This document shows positions 1 through 8,642 of a stretch of DNA of 64,000 nt, piece by piece. The notes beneath the pieces were generated by a model. It ran no database searches. It worked only from the letters and a program-made list of their open reading frames with translations, and had not been told where the DNA came from. The number at the start of each line of letters is the position of its first letter. Positions within the stretch are counted from its first letter, which is position 1. The position numbers and the translations under genes were made by a program. This DNA comes from Accumulibacter jenkinsii. Its GTDB lineage: Bacteria > Pseudomonadota > Gammaproteobacteria > Burkholderiales > Rhodocyclaceae. The stretch covers positions 496,001-560,000 of the forward strand of contig JAZKUF010000002.1 in the NCBI GenBank assembly GCA_036625225.1, written 5' to 3'.

Positions 1-494
1 TTCATCGCCGCCGCCAGCGCTACCGCCGAGGTGTCCGAACCGCCACGACCGAGCGTCGTGATGTTGCCTTCCTCGTCGGCCCCCTGAAAACCGGCGACGA
101 CGACGACGTTGCCGGCTTTCAGTGCCTTGTGAATGCGCTCCTGGTCGATTTTCAGAATGCGTGCCTTGGTAAAGGTGCTGTCGGTCAGCACACCGACCTG
201 TGCGCCGGTAAAGCTCCTGGCCATCAGGCCCTCCGCATGCATGGCCATGGCCAGCAGGGCAATGGTCACCTGCTCCCCGGTCGAAGCGATGACATCGAGT
301 TCACGCGGGTCGGGTACGGACGAGATCTCGCGCGCCAGCCCGAGCAGCCGGTTGGTCTCGCCGGCCATCGCCGAAGGAACCAGGATGATGTCGTGCCCTT
401 GCGCGCGCCAGCGGGCAACGCGCCGCGCGACCTCCTTGATACGCCCGGTCGAACCGACCGATGTACCGCCGAACTTCTGAACTATCAATGCCAT
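1..494 (-). CDS. lysC: Aspartate kinase, N-terminal part (runs off window)
   Basis: The visible part is the amino-terminal 164 residues of aspartokinase, which phosphorylates L-aspartate in the first step of the lysine, threonine and methionine (and diaminopimelate) pathway in the cytosol. The start reads MALIVQKFGGTSVGS, the diagnostic kinase lysine and glycine-rich loop of the amino acid kinase fold. It is followed by the conserved stretches SAMAGETNRLL and TTLGRGGSDTSAVALAAA, which belong to the aspartate and ATP sites. The ATG at 494 is the expected start because the VQKFGG motif begins five residues in. The regulatory ACT domains lie outside the window. Nothing looks damaged. Confidence 0.95.
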   Translation of the reverse strand, partial: MALIVQKFGGTSVGSTGRIKEVARRVARWRAQGHDIILVPSAMAGETNRLLGLAREISSVPDPRELDVIASTGEQVTIALLAMAMHAEGLMARSFTGAQVGVLTDSTFTKARILKIDQERIHKALKAGNVVVVAGFQGADEEGNITTLGRGGSDTSAVALAAAM

Positions 495-615
495 GCCAAA
501 TCCAATGGGGAAATTGCAAAATACGCATTCTAATGCAAGCCGGGCCGTCCGGGCAAAGGGCGCCGGCCATCGGGGAGCCGGTCGGCATTAGCCAGATGTT
601 CTATTGCAATGCCAC

Positions 616-643
616 TTGCAATTCCTGAAGAATCGCCTATAGT
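616..643 (+). promoter_or_regulatory. Putative sigma-70 promoter for the HTH gene
   Basis: TTGCAA at 616-621 and TATAGT at 638-643 are separated by 16 bases and point at the small HTH gene starting at 738. The implied leader of about 90 bases contains a small inverted repeat, GAACCC (687-692) with GGGTTC (703-708), which could be a leader hairpin or operator. Prediction from consensus similarity only. Confidence 0.45.
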
Positions 644-737
644 GGGGCGTGTCTTACCAAAGTCATATAGTGCGGATCACTTGCGGGAACCCATGTTCCT
701 GCGGGTTCGCGTGGCGCGTTTGCAAGAAAGGACCATC

Positions 738-1043
738 ATGACCACCGTCAAAGTCGTTGAACGGGTTGATCCCCGGGAAATTCGCCGCAAGCTTGGCCTG
801 AATCAGCAGCAGTTCTGGTCAAAGATCGGGGTGACGCAGAGCGGCGGCTCACGTTATGAAAGCGGTCGCAACATGCCCAAGCCGGTGCGCGAACTGCTGC
901 GCCTCGTGCATGTCGAGCAGATCGACATTCAGCGCCTCAGGCGGGAAGACTTCGAGGTCACCGAATATCTGAAGGCGGAAGACCCCGAACTTTTCAGGAC
1001 GCTCAGGAAGGCAGCCCGCAGCAAGCTCAAGAAGCCTGTCTGA
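738..1043 (+). CDS. Small XRE/HTH-type DNA-binding regulator
   Basis: A 101-residue protein with one helix-turn-helix of the Cro/C1 type near residues 14-55 (PREIRRKLGLNQQQFWSKIG, then VTQSGGSRYESGR as recognition helix and following turn). The C-terminal tail is basic (RKAARSKLKKPV). Reading frame is open further upstream, but the ATG at 738 has a purine-rich ribosome site (AAGAAAGG, 724-731) and lies after a good promoter, so I start there. It converges with recN 24 bases downstream. Target genes are unknown. This compact family without a sensor domain probably acts as a housekeeping or local repressor; that is inference. Confidence 0.8.
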   Translation: MTTVKVVERVDPREIRRKLGLNQQQFWSKIGVTQSGGSRYESGRNMPKPVRELLRLVHVEQIDIQRLRREDFEVTEYLKAEDPELFRTLRKAARSKLKKPV

Positions 1044-1059
1044 GGATGCAGCGACCGTT

Positions 1060-1081
1060 CCGGAGGTTCATCTTCCTCCGG
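1060..1081. terminator. Inverted repeat between convergent genes
   Basis: CCGGAGG (1060-1066) and CCTCCGG (1075-1081) can form a 7-bp stem with an 8-base loop between the converging HTH gene and recN; the right arm lies inside the recN 3' end. No run of T follows on either strand, so a role as intrinsic terminator is weak. Confidence 0.3.
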
Positions 1082-2747
1082 ATGTTCCTTCCGGTGTGAA
1101 CTGCAACATTTCCCTGGCATGCTGGCGGGTGATCGCCGTGATCTCGATCCCGCCGAGCATGCGGGCGATCTCCTCGACCCTGGCTTCGGCATCGAGCGCA
1201 ACGACGCGGCTGCACACCTCTCCGGCCCGCTTGAGCTTGCTGACCTGCCATTGCCAGTTGCCACGCGCGGCCACCTGCGGCAGGTGGGTGACGCAGAGAA
1301 CCTGCCGTTCAGCGCCCAGTTCACGCAGCAGCCGACCGACCACTTCGGCGACGCCGCCGCCAATACCGACATCGACCTCGTCGAAGATTAGCGTCGGGAC
1401 GCTGGCCGCCTGACTGGTCACGACCTGGATGGCGAGGCTGATGCGCGAGATTTCGCCGCCGGAAGCCACTTTGGCGAGCGGCCTGGCCTGACTGCCGGCG
1501 AGACCGGCGATGCGGAACTCGATCTGTTCGAGTCCGGCTGCACCCCCCTCCTCCAGTGGCAGCAAACCGACTTCGAAGCGACCGCCGGCAAGCGCCAACT
1601 GCTGCATGACCTGGCTCACGTCTCTGCCCAGTTGTTCGGCGGCTCGCGCACGGCCGCCGGACAGGCGCCGGGCAAGCGCTTCATAGTGCGCGCGTGCGGC
1701 GCTCACCCGCGCCGTCAGCGCGGCGACATCCGCGGCTTCACCGAGGGCGGACAATCTCTCCTGCCAGCGTGTCAGCAGGCCGGGCAGCTCCGCAGGGGAG
1801 CAGCGGAACTTGCGCGCGCAGCCGAGGACCGCTTCGATGCGATGCTCGATTTCATCCAGCCGCCGTGGATCAAGCTCCACCCGGTTGGCATAACGACGCA
1901 GCGCCGAGATCGCCTCGCCAAGCTCCGCCTGCGCTGATTGCACCAGGGTGGCGATTGCCGACAGCGCGGGGTCATATTCGGCAAGGCTGTCGAGACGATG
2001 GGCGACTGCTGCGACTTGCGCTTCGCAGGCGGCGTCGCCCTCGGCGAGGACCTGCAGCGAGAGCTGGGCACCCTCGACGAGACTGGCCGCGTGCGCCAGC
2101 CGCTTGTGCTCATCGTTCTGCAACAGCCACTCTTCGAGCGAAAAGCCGAGGGCCTGCAGTTCGTGCACCTGCCAGTCGAGTTGCTCACGCTCGGCGGCCA
2201 GGGCATCGAGGTTGCTGCGGGCAGCGTCGAGCATGCTGCGCGCGTCGCGCCAGTTCCGCCAGGCTGCCGCCACTTCCACCAGCAAGGGTTGCAGTCTGGC
2301 ATGCGCATCGAGCAGCGCGCGCTGGGCATCGCTGCGCAGCAGCGACTGATGTGCGTGCTGGCCATGGATATCGACCAGCGATTCGGCCACCTCTCGCAAC
2401 TGCTGGACGGTCACCGGCGAACCATTGACGTAGGCCCGCGAACGACCGTTGCCGTCGACCAACCGCCGCAGCAGCAGACCATTCTGGGTATCGAGATCGT
2501 GGGCGTGCAGCCAGTCGGTGGCGGCCGGCGATTCTGCAAGTTCAAACTCGGCATTCACTTCAGCACGTTCGCAGCCCACCCGAATGAGGCTCGCGTCGGC
2601 ACGCTCGCCAAGAACGAAGGCCAGCGCGTCGACCAGAATCGACTTGCCAGCGCCGGTTTCGCCGGTCAGCGTGCCAAAACCGGCGAAGAACTCGAGTTCA
2701 AGTCGATCGACCAGCACGAAGTCGCGAATCGTCAAACGACACAGCAT
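1068..2747 (-). CDS. recN: DNA repair protein RecN
   Basis: A 559-residue SMC-like ATPase acting in double-strand break repair and recombination on the nucleoid. The N-terminal half-ATPase carries the Walker A motif GETGAGKS at residues 29-36, with the RecN-typical start MLCRLTIRDFVLVDRLELEF. A long charged, helix-rich middle (about 150-360) is the coiled coil. The C-terminal half carries an ABC-type signature (ASGGEISRISLAIQ) and a Walker B (TLIFDEVDVGIGGG). Length matches the family. It lies 39 bases downstream of nadK on the same strand, a common arrangement in proteobacteria, so the two are probably cotranscribed. Confidence 0.97.
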   Translation of the reverse strand: MLCRLTIRDFVLVDRLELEFFAGFGTLTGETGAGKSILVDALAFVLGERADASLIRVGCERAEVNAEFELAESPAATDWLHAHDLDTQNGLLLRRLVDGNGRSRAYVNGSPVTVQQLREVAESLVDIHGQHAHQSLLRSDAQRALLDAHARLQPLLVEVAAAWRNWRDARSMLDAARSNLDALAAEREQLDWQVHELQALGFSLEEWLLQNDEHKRLAHAASLVEGAQLSLQVLAEGDAACEAQVAAVAHRLDSLAEYDPALSAIATLVQSAQAELGEAISALRRYANRVELDPRRLDEIEHRIEAVLGCARKFRCSPAELPGLLTRWQERLSALGEAADVAALTARVSAARAHYEALARRLSGGRARAAEQLGRDVSQVMQQLALAGGRFEVGLLPLEEGGAAGLEQIEFRIAGLAGSQARPLAKVASGGEISRISLAIQVVTSQAASVPTLIFDEVDVGIGGGVAEVVGRLLRELGAERQVLCVTHLPQVAARGNWQWQVSKLKRAGEVCSRVVALDAEARVEEIARMLGGIEITAITRQHAREMLQFTPEGTSGGR

Positions 2748-2786
2748 GATAAGGTTGTCCGCATGGTAGCGCCGTCCGGGAGGGTT

Positions 2787-3713
2787 CTAGTGTTCCTTGG
2801 GCCGCTCGCTCCAGTGCAGCTTCTGGCGCAGCATGGAGAAATAGCTGTACCCCGGCGGATGCAGCAGGCAGATGGTGTATTCGGAGCGACGGATGCGTAC
2901 CCGGTCGCCGTTCCTGAGGTCAACCGTCACCTGACCATCGAAGTAGGCCCGCGAATCGGTCGCATGAACGATACGGATGTCGACCTGGTTACGGTCACCG
3001 ACCAGGATCGGCCGGTTGGTCAGGGCGTGCGGGCAGAGCGGGACGAGCGCGATGGCCGACACCTGCGGGTGCAGGATGGGGCCATTGGCCGACAGCGAAT
3101 AGGCCGTCGATCCGGTCGAGGTGGCGACGATCAGGCCATCCGAGCGCAGGTGGTAGATGAACTCGCCATCGATGAAGAGTTCGAATTCGATCATCCGGCC
3201 GATCGCGCCCTTGTCGACCACGACGTCGTTCAAGGCCAGATTCGACACCACGCTGCGCTCGTCCCGCACCACCTCGGCGTCGAGCAGCATGCGCGTTTCG
3301 GGCACGAACCTGCCGTCGAGCAGGTCGTCCATGCTGGTCAGCATGTCGGTGCGCGCGATATCGGTCATGAAGCCGAGACGCCCCTGATTGACACCCACCA
3401 GCGGCACCCGATAGCGAGCGAGCTGGCGAGCGGCATTGAGCATGGTGCCGTCGCCACCCACGACGATGGCAAGGTCGGCATGGGCGCCCAGCCAGGCGAA
3501 ACTGCCGCTCGCCCACTTCCCCAGATCGAGTCCGGAAGCGACACTGGCCGCCGTATCTTCCTCGATCAGAACGGTCATTCCGCGCTCATGCAGATATCTG
3601 ACCAGCAAGCGAATCGACTCCGCAATCTCCGGACTGTGGTACTTTCCGACCAGTGCGATGGTCCGCGGGGGCGGCTCGCAATCGGCCGCAGCGTGAGGAA
3701 ATGCGTTGTTCAT
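2787..3713 (-). CDS. nadK: NAD kinase
   Basis: A 308-residue ATP-NAD kinase that makes NADP+ from NAD+ in the cytosol. The nucleotide-binding GGDGT motif is at residues 86-90, followed by MLNAAR. The second conserved block, TSTGSTAYSLSANGP, is the NAD-binding region and is intact. The ATG at 3713 gives an N-terminus with a short non-conserved leader before the Rossmann strand RTIALVGKY, as usual for the family. It is divergent from hrcA and upstream of recN. Confidence 0.97.
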   Translation of the reverse strand: MNNAFPHAAADCEPPPRTIALVGKYHSPEIAESIRLLVRYLHERGMTVLIEEDTAASVASGLDLGKWASGSFAWLGAHADLAIVVGGDGTMLNAARQLARYRVPLVGVNQGRLGFMTDIARTDMLTSMDDLLDGRFVPETRMLLDAEVVRDERSVVSNLALNDVVVDKGAIGRMIEFELFIDGEFIYHLRSDGLIVATSTGSTAYSLSANGPILHPQVSAIALVPLCPHALTNRPILVGDRNQVDIRIVHATDSRAYFDGQVTVDLRNGDRVRIRRSEYTICLLHPPGYSYFSMLRQKLHWSERPKEH

Positions 3714-3728
3714 GGGAGCGAATTAAAC

Positions 3729-3742
3729 CACACTTCGGTGTG
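3729..3742. promoter_or_regulatory. Small UUCG-loop hairpin in the nadK-hrcA divergent region
   Basis: CACAC-TTCG-GTGTG forms a 5-bp stem closed by the very stable TTCG tetraloop, 16 bases upstream of the nadK start and 48 bases before hrcA. It could be an operator half or a leader hairpin. There is no CIRCE element (TTAGCACTC-N9-GAGTGCTAA) in this 76-bp gap. Confidence 0.3.
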
Positions 3743-3789
3743 CTTCCGCGGCACCCCATCAGTGAAGGATTTTTTGTAGAATCGGAACC

Positions 3790-4818
3790 ATGCTCGACGA
3801 CCGCGCCAGAACCCTGCTCAAGACCCTGATCGAACGCTATATCGCGGAAGGCCAGCCGGTCGGCTCGCGCGCGCTGTCGAGGTATTCGGGTCTCGACCTG
3901 TCGGCGGCCACGGTGCGCAACGTGATGGCCGACCTCGAAGACATTGGCCTCATCGCCAGTCCCCACACCTCTGCCGGCCGCGTGCCGACGCCCCGCGGAT
4001 ATCGCTTCTTTGTCGACAGCCTGCTGACCGTCAAGCCGCTCGACAAGGAAAAGCTCGACGCCATGGAAGGACAATTGCTCCCTTCGCAGCCGCTGCAGCT
4101 GATCGACAACGCCTCACGCCTCTTGTCCGGACTCACGCGTTTTGCCGGCATCGTCCTGACGCCGCGCCGGCTGGCCCCGAAGATTCGCCAGATGGAATTC
4201 GTCAGTCTTTCCGAACGTCGCGTTCTGCTGATCCTCGTGACTTCCGACGGCGACGTCCAGAATCGCCTGCTGTTTACGACGCGCGCCTATACGCCATCGG
4301 AACTGGTGACCGCCACCAACTACCTGAACCAGCATGTGGTCGGCCAGGATTTCGAGCACATTCACGGCCGCATCCGCGAGGAACTGCAGGCCTTGCGCGG
4401 TGATCTGCAGGCGCTGATGTCGGCGGCGCTGGTCGCCGGCGACGAGGTCATGAAGATCCCCGGCGACCGTTATGTCATCTCGGGCGAGCGCAACCTGCTC
4501 GAAGTCGAAGAGTTTTCATCAAACATGAAGCGGCTGCGCGAACTGTTCGATCTCTTCGAGCAACGCACGTCGCTGATGCAGTTGCTCGACCTCGCGCAGC
4601 GCGCCGATGGCGTACAGATCTTCATTGGCGGCGAATCGGGGCTGGCGCCGCTCGATGAATGCAGCGTCATTACCGCGCCTTACGAAGTCGATGGCGAAGT
4701 CGTCGGCTCGGTCGGCGTCATCGGCCCTACCCGCATGGCTTACGAGCGCATCATCCCGATCGTGGACATCACCGCCAAACTGCTATCGTCGGCACTGACC
4801 TACCAGGCCCACTGCTGA
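3790..4818 (+). CDS. hrcA: Heat-inducible transcription repressor HrcA
   Basis: A 342-residue repressor that binds CIRCE operators in front of groE and dnaK-type operons and is kept active by GroEL. The N-terminal winged helix is clear (MLDDRARTLLKTLIERYIAEGQ, then SRYSGLDLSAATVRNVMADLE), followed by the family motif SPHTSAGRVPTPRGYRFFVD at about residues 57-77. The GAF-like middle and the C-terminal block (YEVDGEVVGSVGVIGPTRM) are complete. Its stop codon overlaps the hemH start by one base, so the two genes are translationally coupled. No CIRCE site precedes it, so autoregulation through that element is not visible here. Confidence 0.96.
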   Translation: MLDDRARTLLKTLIERYIAEGQPVGSRALSRYSGLDLSAATVRNVMADLEDIGLIASPHTSAGRVPTPRGYRFFVDSLLTVKPLDKEKLDAMEGQLLPSQPLQLIDNASRLLSGLTRFAGIVLTPRRLAPKIRQMEFVSLSERRVLLILVTSDGDVQNRLLFTTRAYTPSELVTATNYLNQHVVGQDFEHIHGRIREELQALRGDLQALMSAALVAGDEVMKIPGDRYVISGERNLLEVEEFSSNMKRLRELFDLFEQRTSLMQLLDLAQRADGVQIFIGGESGLAPLDECSVITAPYEVDGEVVGSVGVIGPTRMAYERIIPIVDITAKLLSSALTYQAHC

Positions 4819-5921
4819 TGCCACGGTATCTTCCAGAGCCGGTCTACCACCATGGTTCACCGGCCCTGACCGCGGTTCTCCTGATCAACCTGGGAACGCC
4901 GAGCGCGCCGACCGCGCCGGCTGTTCGCCGCTATCTCGGCGAGTTCCTCGCCGACCCGCGCGTGGTCGAGATTCCACGGCCGATCTGGTGGCTGATTCTG
5001 CACGCGATCATCCTCAATGTCAGGCCACGTCGCTCGGCCGAAAAGTACGCCTCGGTGTGGACTGCCGACGGTTCGCCGCTCAAGGTGCATACCGAACGGC
5101 AGGCCAGGCTGCTGCGGGGGTTCCTGGGTCAGGCCGGCCATCGCGTGGTGGTTGACTACGCGATGCGTTACGGCCAGCCATCGATTCCGGCAACGCTTTC
5201 CCGCCTCAAGGCCGAGGGCTGCACGCGCATCCTGCTCCTGCCCCTTTATCCGCAGTATGCGGCGAGCACGACGGCGACGGCTTTCGACGCCGTCGGCGCC
5301 TGGCTGCAGAGCGTCCGCAACCAGCCGGAAATGCGCAGCGTCAGAAGTTTCGCCGATCATCCCGGTTACATCGCCGCCCTGGCCGCAAGCGTACGCGAAC
5401 ACTGGGCGATCCACGCCCGGCCGACGAACTCGTACCGTCTGCTGATGAGCTTCCACGGCCTGCCGCGCTACACGCTCGACAAGGGAGACCCCTACCACTG
5501 CGAGTGCCAGAAGAGCGGTCGCCTGCTCGCCGAGGCGCTCGGGCTGCGCCCGGAAGAGTACCAGATCTGTTTTCAGTCGCGCTTCGGCCGCACCGAATGG
5601 CTGCAGCCCTATACCTCGGCAACGCTCAAGGCGCTCGGCAAGCAGGGGGTGCAGCGAGTCGACGTGATCTGCCCGGGTTTTCCGGCAGATTGTCTCGAAA
5701 CCCTCGAAGAGATCGCCATCGAAGGCCAGGCCGAATTCCTTGAGGCCGGCGGCCGGGAATACCGTTACATTGCCGCCCTGAACGAACGCGACGACTGGAT
5801 CCACGCCCTCGCCGACCTCGCCAGCCACCACCTGCAGGGCTGGCCGACACGCACCGCGCCGGATCTCGCGACCCTCGAACTCAGCGCTCTACGCGCCCAC
5901 GCCCTCGGCGCCTCATCCTGA
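4818..5921 (+). CDS. hemH: Ferrochelatase
   Basis: A 367-residue ferrochelatase that inserts Fe2+ into protoporphyrin IX, the last step of protoheme synthesis, at the inner face of the membrane. The conserved N-terminal AVLLINLGTPSAP, the substrate-loop region, the catalytic histidine block (LLMSFHGLPRYTLDKGDPYH) and the C-terminal CPGFPADCLETLEEI are all present. The start ATG overlaps the hrcA stop (TGATG), which excludes the longer upstream frame that would overlap hrcA. A strong terminator follows directly, so hrcA-hemH looks like a two-gene unit. Confidence 0.96.
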   Translation: MPRYLPEPVYHHGSPALTAVLLINLGTPSAPTAPAVRRYLGEFLADPRVVEIPRPIWWLILHAIILNVRPRRSAEKYASVWTADGSPLKVHTERQARLLRGFLGQAGHRVVVDYAMRYGQPSIPATLSRLKAEGCTRILLLPLYPQYAASTTATAFDAVGAWLQSVRNQPEMRSVRSFADHPGYIAALAASVREHWAIHARPTNSYRLLMSFHGLPRYTLDKGDPYHCECQKSGRLLAEALGLRPEEYQICFQSRFGRTEWLQPYTSATLKALGKQGVQRVDVICPGFPADCLETLEEIAIEGQAEFLEAGGREYRYIAALNERDDWIHALADLASHHLQGWPTRTAPDLATLELSALRAHALGASS

Positions 5922-5939
5922 CGCAGCGGCAAGGCAAGG

Positions 5940-5972
5940 AAAACGGCGCCGAAAAGCGCCGTTTTGTTGTTG
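5940..5972 (+). terminator. Rho-independent terminator after hemH
   Basis: AAAACGGCGC and GCGCCGTTTT pair around a short CGAAAA loop, and the right arm runs into TTTTGTTGTT. This is a textbook intrinsic terminator; its A-tract and T-tract symmetry could also let it work for the converging malate synthase gene. Confidence 0.9.
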
Positions 5973-6010
5973 CCGGGGTTCCTGCGCCTGCCGCCGGCAA
6001 GCGCGGCAAG

Positions 6011-7609
6011 TCAGGCCATTGCCTCGTACAGTGGCAAGGTCAGGAACTCGGGGTACTCGGGCGACAGTGACATCCTGTCGAAGATCACCGCCGCCTGGTC
6101 ATAGCTGGCGGTCTCTTCGCCCTGCGCGCTGACCGTGGCTTTCACCTTGGCCAGTTCCTCGGCGATCATGCCGCGCACCATCTCGGCGGTGACCTTGCGG
6201 CCATCGTCGAGGACGCCTTTCGGGGAAACCACCCATTGCCAGACCTGCGAGCGCGAGATTTCGGCCGTCGCCGCATCTTCCATGAGGTTGTGGATCGGCA
6301 CGCAGCCGTTGCCGGCGAGCCAGCTGCCCAGGTAGTGAATGCCGACGTTGATGTTGTTGCGCACGCCGCTTTCGGTAATCGGTTGCGAAGGCTGGAAATT
6401 GAGGAAATCGGCGGCAGTGAAATTCTCGTCGCGCTGCTTCTCCCACTGGTTCGGACGATCGCCGAGTACCTTCTGGAACTCCTCGGCGGCAATCGACACC
6501 AGACCGGGGTGGGCGACCCAGCCGCCGTCGAAACCGTCGCTGGCATCGCGAGTCTTGTCGTGACGGATGCCGGCCAGTGCCTTTTCGTTGGCGACCGGAT
6601 CATTCTTGATCGGGATCAGCGCACTCATGCCGCCCATCGCCGGCGCCCCGCGCTTGTGGCAGACCTTGACCAGATGCAGCGCATAGCTGCGCATGAAGGG
6701 AACCTCCATGGTGATCGCACCCCGGTTGGCGAGGCAGAAATCAGGGTTCTTCCTGAACTTCTTGATGCACGAGAAGATGTAATCCCAGCGGCCGGCGTTG
6801 AGCCCGGCCGAGTGTTCACGCAATTCGTAGAGGATTTCCTCCATCTCGAAGGTGGCGAGAATCGTCTCGACCAGCACGGTCGCCTTGATGGTGCCGCGCG
6901 GCAGACCGATGTGCTCCTCCGCCATGATGAAGATGTCGTTCCACAGGCGGGCTTCGAGATGCGATTCCATCTTCGGCAGGTAGTAGAACGGACCGGCACC
7001 ACGCGCAACCTGTTCGCGGGCGTTGTGAAAGAAAACCAGCGCGAAGTCGAAGATGCCGCCGGAGACACGCTGACCGTCGACCGTGACGTGCTTTTCGTCG
7101 AGATGCCAGCCACGCGGACGGATCTGCAGGGTGGCGACCTGCTCGTTGAGCGCATACTCCTTGCCGGCTTCGTTGGTGAACGACAACTGCCGCCGGATGG
7201 CCTGGTAGAGATTGACCTGGCCCTGCATCTGGTTTTCCCACTTCGGGCTGTTGGAGTCCTCGAAGTCGCTCATGTACGAGTCGGCGCCCGAGTTGTAGGC
7301 GTTGATGATCATCTTGGCTTCCACCGGGCCGGTGATTTCAGTCCGGCGGCGCTCGAGCGCCTTGGGCAGTGGCGCGATTTTCCAGTCGCCGTCGCGAATG
7401 TGCCGGGTTTCCGGCAGAAAATCGGGCATCTCGCCGGCGTCGATTCGAGCCTGGCGCGCCACGCGGGCCTGCAGCAGTTCCTGCCGGCGACCTTCGAAGG
7501 CGCGGTGCAGCCTGGCCACCAGCGCCAGCGCGTCGGGTGTCAGGATGGTTTCATAGGCGGCTTGGAGGGGGGCGTTGATTTGCATTCCGGCGGGCAGATC
7601 GAGGCTCAT
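6011..7609 (-). CDS. aceB: Malate synthase A
   Basis: A 532-residue enzyme condensing glyoxylate with acetyl-CoA to malate in the glyoxylate shunt, which allows growth on acetate or fatty acids. Length and motifs fit the A isoform: GPVEAKMIINAYNSGADSYM near residues 97-116, then NSPKWENQ, RPRGWHLDEKHV, TVLVETILATFEMEEILYEL and GRWDYIFSCIKKF, which carry the Mg2+ and acetyl-CoA sites. The start has a good ribosome site (GGAGC, six bases before ATG). It is divergent from a LysR regulator that probably controls it. The two acyl-CoA dehydrogenases further on would feed it acetyl-CoA. Confidence 0.97.
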   Translation of the reverse strand: MSLDLPAGMQINAPLQAAYETILTPDALALVARLHRAFEGRRQELLQARVARQARIDAGEMPDFLPETRHIRDGDWKIAPLPKALERRRTEITGPVEAKMIINAYNSGADSYMSDFEDSNSPKWENQMQGQVNLYQAIRRQLSFTNEAGKEYALNEQVATLQIRPRGWHLDEKHVTVDGQRVSGGIFDFALVFFHNAREQVARGAGPFYYLPKMESHLEARLWNDIFIMAEEHIGLPRGTIKATVLVETILATFEMEEILYELREHSAGLNAGRWDYIFSCIKKFRKNPDFCLANRGAITMEVPFMRSYALHLVKVCHKRGAPAMGGMSALIPIKNDPVANEKALAGIRHDKTRDASDGFDGGWVAHPGLVSIAAEEFQKVLGDRPNQWEKQRDENFTAADFLNFQPSQPITESGVRNNINVGIHYLGSWLAGNGCVPIHNLMEDAATAEISRSQVWQWVVSPKGVLDDGRKVTAEMVRGMIAEELAKVKATVSAQGEETASYDQAAVIFDRMSLSPEYPEFLTLPLYEAMA

Positions 7610-7669
7610 GCGGTAGCTCCTGGCAATGGGTTATGATGCAGTGCACGAATTTTATTCGATGCTTCAGCG

Positions 7670-7710
7670 AAAGATAAGCGCGAAGAAAATCAAATTATCT
7701 TTTACTTATC
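7670..7710. promoter_or_regulatory. Nested inverted repeats between aceB and the LysR gene
   Basis: AAAGATAA (7670-7677) pairs with TTATCTTT (7695-7702), and the overlapping GATAAG (7673-7678) pairs with CTTATC (7705-7710). The patch is much more AT-rich than the flanking genes and sits in the 117-bp divergent gap. It is a good candidate for the regulator's own binding site and for the overlapping divergent promoters. The functional claim is inferred from position. Confidence 0.5.
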
Positions 7711-7726
7711 GTATCAAATCGGGCTT

Positions 7727-8632
7727 ATGGACCATATCAAGCAGATCGAAGCCCTGGTCAATTCAGCGACCCGGGGCAGCCTCTCGGCCGCTGCCCAGGC
7801 CGAAGGGGTCACGCCGGCAGTCATCGGGCGCCGGCTCGATGCCCTCGAAGCGCGCCTCGGCGTCAAACTGCTGCTGCGCACGACGCGCAAGCTGTCGCTG
7901 ACCTTCGAAGGGCAGGCTTTTCTCGAAGATTGTCAGCGCATCCTCAATGACCTGGCGAACGCCGAAGCCGCCGTTTCGCTGGGCGGCATCCGCGCCAGCG
8001 GACACCTCCGGGTGTCGGCGCCGGCCGGCTTCGGCCGCCGTCACGTCGCACCGCAGGTGGCGGTTTTCATGACGGCCAACCCCGAGGTCAGCGTGCGCCT
8101 CGATCTGACCGACCGTCTGGTCGATCTGGTGAATGAAGGCGTCGATTGCGCAGTGCGCATTGGCGAGATGGCCGACTCGAGTCTCGCCAGCAGCAGACTG
8201 GGCGAAATGCAGCGGCGGGTGGTCGCCAGCCCGGCTTATCTCGCGCGTTGTGGCACTCCCAGAACGCCCGCTGAACTTGCCGCGCACAACTGTCTTTCGC
8301 TCGGCCAGCAGCGGGGGTGGACGCTGCGCCAGACGCCGGCCGGAGAGGTCACCCACTGCAAGGTGTCGGGCACCTTCGAGTGCAACGATGGCGCGGTGCT
8401 GCATGAATGGGCACTCGCCGGCAAAGGACTCGCCTGGCGATCGCTGTGGGAAGTCGGCGATGATCTGCGCCGCGGTCATCTGGTCTCCCTGCTCGACGAT
8501 CATGCCGCGCCGGCAGTCGGCATTTACGCCGTTTTCCCGCAACGCCGTCACCTGCCGCTACGCGTTCGCCTGTTCATCGATCAGCTCAAGGCGACATTCG
8601 GCGATCCGCAATACTGGCACAGCGGCCGCTGA
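7727..8632 (+). CDS. LysR-family transcriptional regulator
   Basis: A 301-residue LysR-type regulator. The N-terminal winged helix-turn-helix spans about residues 5-62 (SLSAAAQAEGVTPAVIGRRLDALEARLGVKLLLRTTRKLSLT), followed by the linker helix and a periplasmic-binding-protein-like effector domain (VRLDLTDRLVDLVNEGVDCAVRIG). It most resembles the one-substrate-domain regulators that often act on the neighbouring divergent gene. The adjacent target would be aceB, so it may sense an acetate- or glyoxylate-related metabolite; that is inference. No damage is visible. Confidence 0.92.
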   Translation: MDHIKQIEALVNSATRGSLSAAAQAEGVTPAVIGRRLDALEARLGVKLLLRTTRKLSLTFEGQAFLEDCQRILNDLANAEAAVSLGGIRASGHLRVSAPAGFGRRHVAPQVAVFMTANPEVSVRLDLTDRLVDLVNEGVDCAVRIGEMADSSLASSRLGEMQRRVVASPAYLARCGTPRTPAELAAHNCLSLGQQRGWTLRQTPAGEVTHCKVSGTFECNDGAVLHEWALAGKGLAWRSLWEVGDDLRRGHLVSLLDDHAAPAVGIYAVFPQRRHLPLRVRLFIDQLKATFGDPQYWHSGR

Positions 8633-8642
8633 AGAGACAGCC

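Noticed and set aside
1938..3779. 613-residue plus-strand open frame
   Set aside because: It spans recN and nadK on the opposite strand, both of which have complete catalytic motifs; the frame has none.
3714..3789. CIRCE operator upstream of hrcA
   Set aside because: The TTAGCACTC and GAGTGCTAA half sites are not present; only an unrelated short hairpin is.
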